This document shows positions 9,189 to 15,967 of a stretch of DNA of 64,000 nt, piece by piece (the stretch's first letter is position 1; each line of letters starts with the position of its first letter). Under the pieces are notes generated by a model that did not search any database, had not been told where the DNA came from, and saw only the letters and a program-made list of their open reading frames with translations. The DNA is from Mixta hanseatica (GTDB taxonomy: Bacteria; Pseudomonadota; Gammaproteobacteria; Enterobacterales; Enterobacteriaceae), in the NCBI RefSeq assembly GCF_023517775.1, contig NZ_CP082904.1, positions 186,001 to 250,000 on the forward strand, in the 5' to 3' direction. Position numbers and translations under genes: made by a program.

Positions 9189-9217
9189 CAGCAGCCAGGC
9201 CGGAAGCCTGACTGCTG
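9189..9217. terminator. Hairpin between convergent genes
   Basis: CAGCAGCCAGGC and GCCTGACTGCTG pair with one mismatch around a five-base loop, between the stops at 9170 (plus) and 9227 (minus). No strong U tract on either side, so it is a likely but weak shared terminator. Confidence 0.45.
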
Positions 9218-9226
9218 ATAAGGCAA

Positions 9227-9703
9227 TTACTGCGTTTTTTCAGCGATGATGGTGAGTTTTTCATCAGTCGCTTTTTCTTCCTGCAATGTCTCTTCCAGCA
9301 GGCGAGCCGCTTCTTTATAGCCCAGTTTCTGAGCCAGCGCACGCAGGGTACCGTAGGCGGCGATTTCGTAGTGCTCAACTTTCTGCGCGGCACCGATCAG
9401 GCCCGCATCGCGCACCACGCCTTTCTCTACGGAATCGATAATTTCCTGCGCTTCTTCCACCAGGCCTTCCAGCGCGTGACATTTCATACGCTTAATCCGT
9501 ACGTCAGGGGTAGCCTCAACCAGTTGGTCAAGACGCTCGATCTGACCCTGGGTTTCTTCCAGATGGGTTTTGAATGCTTCGATAAGTTTTTCATCGCTAG
9601 CGGCGCGTGCCATTTTCGGCAGAGCGCGGCTGATTTGCTTCTCAGCACTGTAAACATCGGACAGATCGTGAATAAACAGGTCTTCCAGCGTTTTAATACT
9701 CAT
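9227..9703 (-). CDS. yciF: YciF-like ferritin-like stress protein (DUF892)
   Basis: A 158-residue four-helix protein of the YciF/DUF892 family, ferritin-like and associated with general stress. Visible signatures are LEDLFIHDLSDVYSAEKQI at the start, LEETQGQIERLDQLV in the second helix, KVEHYEIAAYGTLRALAQKLG in the third and LLEETLQEEKATDEKLT near the end. The Glu and His residues in these helices match the family's metal-site pattern. I use ATG at 9703, preceded by GGAG, rather than a start 75 bases upstream in a poor context. The KGG-motif gene at 10020-10184 lies upstream on the same strand, as in the enteric yciG-yciF neighbourhood. Here 316 bases separate them and a hairpin intervenes, so they may be separate units. 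No yciE-like gene is present. Confidence 0.9.
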   Translation of the reverse strand: MSIKTLEDLFIHDLSDVYSAEKQISRALPKMARAASDEKLIEAFKTHLEETQGQIERLDQLVEATPDVRIKRMKCHALEGLVEEAQEIIDSVEKGVVRDAGLIGAAQKVEHYEIAAYGTLRALAQKLGYKEAARLLEETLQEEKATDEKLTIIAEKTQ

Positions 9704-9955
9704 CGTAATCTCCATAACCAAAGGATAATAATTTATAAGTTCAGGGTAACGTGCCCTGTTAATTTTCAGTATAGACAAAAATAAACAAATGCAACGGTAG
9801 AAATAGAATATTAGGATTCATCCGCTCGCTGCCGCTGCGCTTGTTTTAAATAAACCAACGATCGGGTAGCGAATATTTAGCAATAGTCAAATAGACGTAC
9901 TGAATATTAAAAAAGGATAAGAGGACGCGTGGAGTACGGTCAATAAATGAGGCTA

Positions 9956-9983
9956 CCCGCAGCACGTGACGCCGTGCTGCGGG
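9956..9983 (-). terminator. Hairpin downstream of the KGG-protein gene
   Basis: A perfect 11-base-pair stem, CCCGCAGCACG with CGTGCTGCGGG, around a six-base loop, 36 bases past the stop of the KGG-motif gene. The stem is very stable but the U tract is weak on both strands. Position makes it the likely 3' end of that gene. Confidence 0.6.
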
Positions 9984-10019
9984 TTTCGCTAATCTTTATA
10001 AGGGCTTACCTGGGAAAAA

Positions 10020-10184
10020 TTAGCTGCGGCGGCTGTTCTGCCCGCCTTTTTTGCCTGCTTCAGAGGCTTTTTCGCGGTCATTTTTAAAGTTACCGCCGCT
10101 GTGTTGGCCGCCTTTTTTACCGGCTTCAGAGGCTTTCTCACGATCTTCTGCAAAGTTACCTGAACCGCCACGATGCTGAGTCAT
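10020..10184 (-). CDS. yciG: KGG-repeat stress-induced protein, YciG-like
   Basis: A 54-residue hydrophilic protein made almost entirely of two repeats of about 20 residues with the pattern GNF, acidic, REKASEAGKKGGQ. This is the KGG motif (con-10 type) typical of YciG and YmdF proteins, which accumulate under stationary-phase or osmotic stress and affect motility in some enterics. AGGAG lies seven bases before the ATG. The ORF is easy to miss because it is under 60 codons and a different-frame ORF overlaps it. Its nearest downstream neighbour on the same strand is the yciF-like gene, supporting the name. The protein is probably intrinsically disordered. Confidence 0.9.
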   Translation of the reverse strand: MTQHRGGSGNFAEDREKASEAGKKGGQHSGGNFKNDREKASEAGKKGGQNSRRS

Positions 10185-10550
10185 ATTATTTCTCCTCATG
10201 TGTATTAACAGAATGCATATATTTATTAGTGGGCGATAAATATATGCGCATCCAACGTTTCTAAATCTAGCGGCTGAGGATGATATTGCAAGTCAGGCGC
10301 AGCTAAAAGTTTTTCTTGTGGCGATTAATATGACATAAGTTCGCGTTACGTAACGGGTAAATGAAAATGTTATATTTTATGAATGACAGGAGACATATAT
10401 AATTAGCCGCTTCGCTTGTCACCTGTCAGGCGGCGTAATAACGGGTTTTAACAGCTAACCCAGTTTATTCCAGGCCTCATTCCCGCCTTTCCTTCAGGTC
10501 CGATCAGTTAAAAAATCGAGGCCGTTTCGTTTTGTTTGGTCTTTAATTAG
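10185..10550. other. Intergenic region with regulatory DNA only
   Basis: About 370 bases of moderately AT-rich sequence between the divergent KGG-protein gene and the small ORF at 10585. It should contain the promoters for both. I see no ORF with a credible ribosome binding site and no repeat beyond short palindromes. Confidence 0.5.
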
Positions 10551-10562
10551 TTAGCAAGCTAA
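10551..10562. promoter_or_regulatory. SlyA-type operator, perfect palindrome
   Basis: TTAGCAAGCTAA at 10551-10562 is a perfect 12-base palindrome identical to the published consensus for SlyA, a MarR-family regulator of enterics. It lies 22 bases before the start codon of a small gene and just ahead of its ribosome binding site, a position suited to repression of that gene. Confidence 0.6.
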
Positions 10563-10584
10563 TACATTACGGAGGAGAGGACTG

Positions 10585-10767
10585 ATGAACACCACATGGT
10601 TACGATCCCGTGAGCTTCCCCAACTGGGCTCCTTTATCGTGTTGAAGAAAGGTAAAGTGGCGTGGCTGCTGTTCCGCAACGGCGGCGCGATTTCCCGTTC
10701 TGCACAGTGGTTACGGCGGCATTGTCATACTTTCGAACCGGTAAACGCTTCCTCCCGGCTGCGTTAA
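10585..10767 (+). CDS. Small basic protein, unknown
   Basis: A 60-residue protein beginning MNTTWLRSRELPQLGSFIVL, with many Arg and Lys residues and a central hydrophobic stretch (VAWLLFRNGGAI). I do not recognise it. The ribosome binding site GGAGGAGAGG six bases or so before the ATG is among the strongest in the window, and a perfect SlyA-type palindrome lies directly upstream, so I treat it as a genuine gene. The stop is followed by a nine-base-pair hairpin. No neighbour on the same strand appears co-transcribed. A role in antimicrobial or envelope stress would be in keeping with SlyA control, but that is inference. Confidence 0.65.
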   Translation: MNTTWLRSRELPQLGSFIVLKKGKVAWLLFRNGGAISRSAQWLRRHCHTFEPVNASSRLR

Positions 10768-11112
10768 GCTGATCTTACCGACGCCAGCTATGATGGATGG
10801 CGTCGGATTACCTCACATCATCCTGCATAAAAAAACAGCCATAACCGAATAATTTAGCAGATAAACCGTTCAAACCAATGGTCTGATAAGCAGGAATAAA
10901 TTATCGACTTAATTAGCTTAATTATCATTAGCTATTCATTTAAGATTAAATATTGTTATTTGCCGGGATGTTTATAATACTGGCTGCGACGATTTATTGT
11001 TTAAACTCCTCTATTGCATTGATGTGCTCAACAGGAACGTACGAAAGGGAATGATTTGTTGAGCTTATAGATAATCAAAGTTTAGCCACAGGAAAAATAA
11101 CAAGGAATATTC
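10768..11112. other. AT-rich intergenic region before the lipase gene
   Basis: 345 bases. A hairpin at 10778-10806 (CCGACGCCA with TGGCGTCGG, 11-base loop) follows the small gene and may end its transcript, though no U tract is visible. The remainder, 10820-11100, is AT-rich and presumably carries the promoter of the secreted lipase gene. No ORF supported. Confidence 0.5.
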
Positions 11113-12459
11113 ATGGAAAGAATAGCGGCTACATTTTTCTTAGGTTTAATGTCAATAAATAGCTACGCATCTAACGGTTTCTTTCCCGCAGGCGATAATA
11201 TCTTCCCCAGCGACGCCATTGAAAGCACTTCTGTTACGCCGGTTTCCGAATATAACCTTATTCTTAAAAATAGCCACCGTAGCGGAGTTAAAGCCAACAA
11301 CAGTACAACCTATATAAAGTGCACTTATAAAATTGATAAAGATCCGACCAATCCAGCTTCGTCATGGGTTTGGGCTATGGATCCGCAGCAGCCCGATCAT
11401 TACGCCATCGTCAAAGGATACTGGCGCGACAACAGCGCGATGACCAATATGTTTTATACCACCGCATCCGCCCAGGAGCTGAAAGAGATTTGTCAGTATA
11501 CCTTGCAGAGCGCCGGTATTAACGCAGATGTCGTCGTGCCGTACGCCGGTGACACGATGTTTTCCTACTACTATAACTTCTGGAGCCAGGGCAGTAATCT
11601 GCCGGAAGCGACGCTCGATGGGATTAAGCTGGACAGGCTGGTCGTTTTCGGCGATAGCCTGTCCGATACTATCAATAGCTACAATGCCAGCTATGGCGCG
11701 CTGCCTAAAAATAGCACCTGGTTTTATGGCCGCTTTTCTAATGGTTTGGTCTGGCACGAATATTGGGCCAATGCATTAAATATCCCCTCTTATTCCTGGG
11801 CGGTCGGCGGCGCAGAAAGCGCAGCAAAGCCTGTTTTTCCTGGCTTTATCGAACAGCTACATAATTTTAAACAGTACAAAGCCTACATGCAGGGGTACGA
11901 TATAAAGAAAACGTTGTTTGCCGTACTGTTTGGCGGCAATGATTTCATTTCTGGCAACAAAACGCCTGGCGATGTTATTAATAATTATCGCAACGGTCTT
12001 ACTCAATTAGCTCAATTGGGGGCTGCGCAGATAACTATATTAAAGCTGCCGGACCTGTCGGGCGTGCCTGCGGTACGTGAATGGCGTGAAAAAGATAAAA
12101 AAGCGCTACGGGAAAAATCAGTGGTCCTGAATAATAGACTGGACGTTTTGGCTGAGGAGTTAAGAGAATCCTGGCCCAACACGCAATTTATTGTGCTTTC
12201 TCTGGATAAAGCGTTTGATAACCTGATTACTTATGCTGATAAGCTGGGATATGTGAATACGGAAGAGACCTGCCTCGATCTAAAAAATGAGACGTTAACC
12301 TATCTTTATCATCATAATCCGCGTCCCGCCTGTAAAAGCAGCGGCGGTAGCTTTATTTTTTGGGATTACATGCATCCCACCACTCACGCCCATTCCGACC
12401 TGAGTAAAATGATCCTTCAGGAGCTGCGGTTAAAACTGCAGGAGGCGGCACATCATTAG
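11113..12459 (+). CDS. Secreted GDSL/SGNH lipase, thermolabile-hemolysin type
   Basis: A 448-residue secreted esterase or phospholipase. A signal peptide of about 20 residues ends at SYAS. The first 160 residues match the N-terminal domain seen in Vibrio thermolabile hemolysin and related lecithinases (for example YYNFWSQGSNLPEATL near its end). The SGNH catalytic domain follows: block I VVFGDSLSDT (nucleophile Ser near residue 182), block III FGGNDFISG (Asn near 275), and block V DYMHPTTHAHSDL carrying the Asp-His pair near 420. Base composition is noticeably more AT-rich than the flanking metabolic genes, which fits acquisition. It may act as a phospholipase A or cholesterol acyltransferase; the sequence does not settle which. 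No chaperone or secretion gene sits beside it. Confidence 0.88.
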   Translation: MERIAATFFLGLMSINSYASNGFFPAGDNIFPSDAIESTSVTPVSEYNLILKNSHRSGVKANNSTTYIKCTYKIDKDPTNPASSWVWAMDPQQPDHYAIVKGYWRDNSAMTNMFYTTASAQELKEICQYTLQSAGINADVVVPYAGDTMFSYYYNFWSQGSNLPEATLDGIKLDRLVVFGDSLSDTINSYNASYGALPKNSTWFYGRFSNGLVWHEYWANALNIPSYSWAVGGAESAAKPVFPGFIEQLHNFKQYKAYMQGYDIKKTLFAVLFGGNDFISGNKTPGDVINNYRNGLTQLAQLGAAQITILKLPDLSGVPAVREWREKDKKALREKSVVLNNRLDVLAEELRESWPNTQFIVLSLDKAFDNLITYADKLGYVNTEETCLDLKNETLTYLYHHNPRPACKSSGGSFIFWDYMHPTTHAHSDLSKMILQELRLKLQEAAHH

Positions 12460-12479
12460 CGATAACATATAGTCGCCCC

Positions 12480-12510
12480 GATCCGCCAGGCTGAAGAAGC
12501 CCGGCGGATC
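12480..12510. terminator. Hairpin between convergent genes
   Basis: GATCCGCC (12480-12487) and GGCGGATC (12503-12510) form the outer stem, with GGCT and AGCC pairing again inside the loop. It lies between the lipase stop and the 3' end of the interrupted acyltransferase-like gene and probably serves both. No clear U tract. Confidence 0.5.
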
Positions 12511-12527
12511 AGGTTACAGGCGGCGCA

Positions 12528-13670
12528 TCAAAAATATTTCAGCCAGCGGATATCGCGTCTTTGCTGCTTCAGTCGGGCAAAGGCGCGTACCGGCCACCAC
12601 AGCAGGAGCGACAGCAGCAGCATACAGATCCATAGCTGCCAGACGGCATCGAAGCCGAACCACTCGCCCTAGTTTTTCCCCCAGCGCGCTTCGGCGGCCA
12701 GATAAAGTCCCTTCAACACGTACAGGTGTAGCAGATAGAAAAACATCGGTGCGCTACCGAATACCGCCAACCAGGCGAGGGCGCGGCTACGCATTTCAAC
12801 GCGTTCAAACAGCGCCAGCCCTACCGCCAGCGTCAGGCAAATAAATAGCAACGAGGGCGGATACTTAGTGATATTAAAAAACGCCATCGCGCTTTCGCTC
12901 AGCGTATTACCTGCCTGCCACGGCTTTTCGCCGTAGCCGTTAAGCAGGCGTAGCAGCACAAATAGCCCCAACAGGCTGGCGGCGCTGGTCAAGAGAACTT
13001 TACCGCGTGCTGCCCGGCTCCAGGCTGGCTGCCAAAGTTGGCCCGCACAGTAGCCCAGCGCAATTACGCCAATCCACGGCAGCAGCGGATAAGAGGTGCG
13101 CATCCGCAGCGTATCGCCGACTTCAATCCAGCCGCGCTCATGCAAAATCGCCCACGGCAGATGCCAGAACGAACCGGAAGCGGCGTGAAGGTTATCAAGC
13201 AGGTTATGACCCGCTACCAGCGCCACGCTGAGGGTAACCATCGCCCACAGCGGTAGCCACAACAGCCCGCCAAGCGCCAGCATACTCAGGCCAATCGCCC
13301 AGATAACCTGCAAGTAGAGCACTTCCGGCGGAAAGCTGAAAGTCCAGGCGAAGTTAACCAGTGTTAACTCCAGCGCCACCAGTACCAGGCCACGCTTCAA
13401 CAAAAACAGCGAGGTCTCCCTCCGGCTCTGCTTTTTTTGCTGATAAAGCGCGGCGGAAAGCCCGGTAAGAAAGACAAAAACCGGCGCGCATAGATGCGCC
13501 AGCGTGCGGCTAATAAACAGCGCCGCATCGGTGTTAGCGACATCAATTGGATCGGCGAGCTGTTTATGCAGAAAAAACGTTTCGCGTACGTGATCCAGCA
13601 GCATGAGCAGGATCACGAAACCACGCAGCGCATCAATAGCCTGCAAACGTTGAACGAGCTTATCGGACAT
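12528..13670 (-). pseudogene. DUF1624/HGSNAT-like membrane acyltransferase, interrupted by amber codon
   Basis: A polytopic inner-membrane protein of the heparan-alpha-glucosaminide N-acetyltransferase-like (DUF1624) group. It begins with the family signature LQAIDALRGFVILLMLLDHVRETFF and continues through about ten hydrophobic segments. The first open stretch stops at a TAG (12669-12671) after AEARWGKN, giving 333 residues. The same frame then continues without interruption as GEWFGFDAVWQLW, a last hydrophobic segment, and a C-terminus ending RDIRWLKYF before TGA at 12528-12530. That extension has the expected family ending, so the gene was about 380 codons and the TAG most likely replaced a Tyr codon. 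The product would lose its final transmembrane span. Whether the truncated protein works, or a suppressor reads through, is open. Confidence 0.85.
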
Positions 13671-13772
13671 ATCCTTTTCCCAGAAGTCACAAAATTATAA
13701 TGTTATATCATAACAAAATATGGCGACTCAAGCAGGCAAGAAGTTATGTCATAGAGAGCAGGCGCGGGTGTT

Positions 13773-13800
13773 TTGATTGCCAGGCCGCGACGGCTAAGAT
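13773..13800 (+). promoter_or_regulatory. Promoter of the fluoride riboswitch-crcB unit
   Basis: TTGATT (13773-13778), 16-base spacer, TAAGAT (13795-13800). Transcription would begin near 13807, exactly where the riboswitch aptamer starts. Confidence 0.55.
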
Positions 13801-13806
13801 TAAAAT

Positions 13807-13871
13807 AGGCGCCTGAGGTGATGGCGTACCACCTTACCCAACCGCGACTCTTCTGAGAGCTGATGACGCCT
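13807..13871 (+). promoter_or_regulatory. Fluoride riboswitch (crcB motif)
   Basis: The aptamer signature is present in order: the P1 strand AGGCG (13807-13811), GGTGATGGCGTACCACC (P2 hairpin, 13817-13833), an AACCG segment, a short P3-like hairpin around ACTCTTCTGAGAG, and the conserved 3' segment CTGATGACGCCT whose CGCCT (13867-13871) pairs with the 5' AGGCG. This is the crcB motif, which senses fluoride and turns on expression. The gene 110 bases downstream is the fluoride channel, confirming the assignment. The sequence to 13980 would be the expression platform. Confidence 0.9.
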
Positions 13872-13980
13872 GACACGACACTTTCTTGCACGCAAGGTGT
13901 GACGCATGTCAGGATCCCGCTCTGCCTGCTTGCTGTGTTATATCTTATTGAATAAAAATCATTAACAGGTATTAACCACC

Positions 13981-14358
13981 ATGTTGAAATCTATGCTGGC
14001 AGTGATGCTGGGGGGCGCTGCGGGTTGTACGCTGCGCTGGCTGATCTCGTTGCGCTTTAATGCGCTATTTCCCAACCTGCCGCCGGGTACGCTGTTAGTG
14101 AATCTGCTGGGCGGACTCATTATCGGTATCGCCACCGCCTGGTTTATGAAAAACCCGCAACTATCGCCGGAATGGAAATTGCTGATTGTTACCGGACTGT
14201 GCGGCGGGCTGACTACCTTTTCTACCTTCTCTGTGGAAATCATGCTGCTGATGCAAAGCGGCAAATATCTTTGGGCAATGGGCCATGTGTTGGTTCATGT
14301 CATGGGATCGCTGCTGATGACCTTTGCCGGTTTTGCCCTGGTCACCCTGCTGGGCTAG
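13981..14358 (+). CDS. crcB: Fluoride channel Fluc/CrcB
   Basis: A 125-residue, four-span inner-membrane fluoride channel that acts as a dual-topology dimer and keeps cytoplasmic fluoride low. Diagnostic stretches are GGAAGCTLRWLISLRF near the start, GTLLVNLLGGLIIGI in the second span with the conserved Asn, and TGLCGGLTTFSTFSVE, which holds the Phe residues and the sodium-site region. Length is typical. A fluoride riboswitch in the 5' leader (13807-13871) directly indicates the inducer. A terminator-like hairpin (14382-14405) separates it from the next gene on the same strand. Confidence 0.96.
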   Translation: MLKSMLAVMLGGAAGCTLRWLISLRFNALFPNLPPGTLLVNLLGGLIIGIATAWFMKNPQLSPEWKLLIVTGLCGGLTTFSTFSVEIMLLMQSGKYLWAMGHVLVHVMGSLLMTFAGFALVTLLG

Positions 14359-14381
14359 ATACCTTCTACAGTTAAACCGGG

Positions 14382-14405
14382 CGGCGCGATTTACGCGCCG
14401 GTTTT
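14382..14405 (+). terminator. Terminator of crcB
   Basis: CGGCGCG (14382-14388) and CGCGCCG (14394-14400) around ATTTA, followed by GTTTTC. A stable stem with a short T run, 24 bases after the crcB stop. Confidence 0.75.
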
Positions 14406-14426
14406 CCCGGTAAACAAGGAGGAAAA

Positions 14427-15245
14427 ATGGCGAACAATCCGGTGTTTCTGAATCTGGTGCTGCTGGAAGGTCAGCCGTTAACGCTGCTGCACGCCGCAAA
14501 GCAGGCCGGTTTTGATGAGGTAGAAATCTGGCAGGAAAACGTCCTGGCGGCGGAAGGAGGCGCAGAAGCCATTCGTGCCCAGGCGCAGCGGCTTAACCTG
14601 GGCTTCACCAACTGCCAGGTGCTGCGCGATTTTGCCGGCGCGCCGCGGGTGCTGCGTGAAGAAAAACGACAGCAGGCGCAGCAATTTTTTCAGCTGGCGC
14701 AGGCGATAGGTTGCCGGACGGTTCAGGCGCCAGCCTGCACGCGCACGGACTGTCAGGCCGATCTGATTGATGAAGATTTATGCTGGCTTTCCGCCGAGGC
14801 GGCGCGTCACGATTTGCGCATCATGTATGAACCGATGGCGTGGAGCACGGTAGATAACCGGCTGGGACCCACCTGGCAACGGCTAAAGCGGCTTGATCTG
14901 CCCAACGTTGGGCTGGTGGTGGATCTGTTTCATATCGCTGCGCGCGGCGATGACGCCAGTGTGCTGGACGCGATTCCAGCGGATCGGATTTATGAAGTGC
15001 AACTGTGCGATATGGCAGAGGCGGTGACGCCGGGCGATATGACACAGCTGATGGAAACCGCCCGCCATTGTCGTCTGCTGCCTGGCGATGGCATACTGCC
15101 GATTGCGACCTTTGTGGCTGCGCTACAGCGTAAAGCTTATCGCGGCCCGGTCGGGATTGAAGTGTTTAACGATCGGCTGAAACAGCAGGCACCGCAGAGT
15201 GCCGCCGCGCAGGCGTTTGCCGCCCTGCGCCGCTGCTGGCCTTAA
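14427..15245 (+). CDS. Sugar phosphate isomerase/epimerase-like TIM-barrel protein
   Basis: A 272-residue protein of the xylose-isomerase-like TIM-barrel superfamily (sugar phosphate isomerases, epimerases, IolE/IolH relatives). Candidate metal ligands occur on successive strands: Glu in MYEPMAW, Asp and His in VGLVVDLFHIA, His in YEVQLCD-type positions shifted to Asp, and Glu in GPVGIEVFND, with LPGDGILPI in the usual loop. AAGGAGG lies seven bases before the ATG. The stop overlaps the esterase stop on the other strand by three bases. Substrate cannot be assigned, and no sugar operon surrounds it. Confidence 0.8.
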   Translation: MANNPVFLNLVLLEGQPLTLLHAAKQAGFDEVEIWQENVLAAEGGAEAIRAQAQRLNLGFTNCQVLRDFAGAPRVLREEKRQQAQQFFQLAQAIGCRTVQAPACTRTDCQADLIDEDLCWLSAEAARHDLRIMYEPMAWSTVDNRLGPTWQRLKRLDLPNVGLVVDLFHIAARGDDASVLDAIPADRIYEVQLCDMAEAVTPGDMTQLMETARHCRLLPGDGILPIATFVAALQRKAYRGPVGIEVFNDRLKQQAPQSAAAQAFAALRRCWP

Positions 15246-15868
15246 TCCTTTCGGCCTGATTGCTCGCTGTCGTTAAAGCAGCGGGCGATAAAATTGACCG
15301 CCCGCTGTGCGCCGGAGCCGGAAATCGTGTGGCCGACGCCGCTTTCATACAGCGTTTCTACCGGCGTTCCCGCGGCCTTCAGCCGCAGCGCGGCGGATTC
15401 GGTCTCTTCCCAGGGGATAACCGGGTCAACTCTGCCGTGAACCAGCAGGACCGGCGTATTGCGGGTCGGCATCAGCGGATCGGGCGTTGCCAGACGACCG
15501 GAAAAAGCCACCACGCCCGCTAACGGCCAGCGCCCGGAAGCCAGCGCATCCAATGCCATAATCGAGCCCTGTGAAAAGCCCACCAGCAACACTTTTTCCG
15601 GCTGCGTCACCTGATGCGCGCTGAGCAGCCCGTGCAGCGTTTTATCGAAGGCGGCGCGCGCTTCCCGTACCCGTTCGCCGCGATTTTGCGCGGTAACGCC
15701 CTCCAGGCTGAACCACTGAAAGCCGGGGCCGTGATCGAAGCGAAAGGGCGCGTCGGGCGCGGCAAAGGCGGTGGCGGGCAGCAGCGGCGCCCAGTGCGGA
15801 CCCAGACCGGCCAGATCGTCGCCGTTACTGCCGACGCCATGTAAAAAAATCACCAGTTTTTTTGTCAT
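15242..15868 (-). CDS. Carboxylesterase/phospholipase-type alpha/beta hydrolase, YpfH-like
   Basis: A 208-residue cytoplasmic serine hydrolase of the carboxylesterase 2 group. Visible motifs are VIFLHGVGSNGDDL (oxyanion region), LVGFSQGSIMALD with the nucleophile Ser, the acid in LLVHGRVDPVIPW and the catalytic His in SGVGHTISG. I use ATG at 15868, because GGAGG sits directly at the alternative GTG six bases upstream and would be five bases from this ATG. The gene is convergent and overlapping with the TIM-barrel gene. It resembles E. coli YpfH in length and motif spacing; the natural substrate is unknown. Confidence 0.85.
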   Translation of the reverse strand: MTKKLVIFLHGVGSNGDDLAGLGPHWAPLLPATAFAAPDAPFRFDHGPGFQWFSLEGVTAQNRGERVREARAAFDKTLHGLLSAHQVTQPEKVLLVGFSQGSIMALDALASGRWPLAGVVAFSGRLATPDPLMPTRNTPVLLVHGRVDPVIPWEETESAALRLKAAGTPVETLYESGVGHTISGSGAQRAVNFIARCFNDSEQSGRKD

Positions 15869-15967
15869 CTTCACCTCCGGGCGGAAAGTTTTATCCTGCG
15901 CTTTTACGTTTCGAAGTTAAACCCTTGCGTTAATTTGCACTAAGCTCAGTGATTCGTAGGGCAAAAA

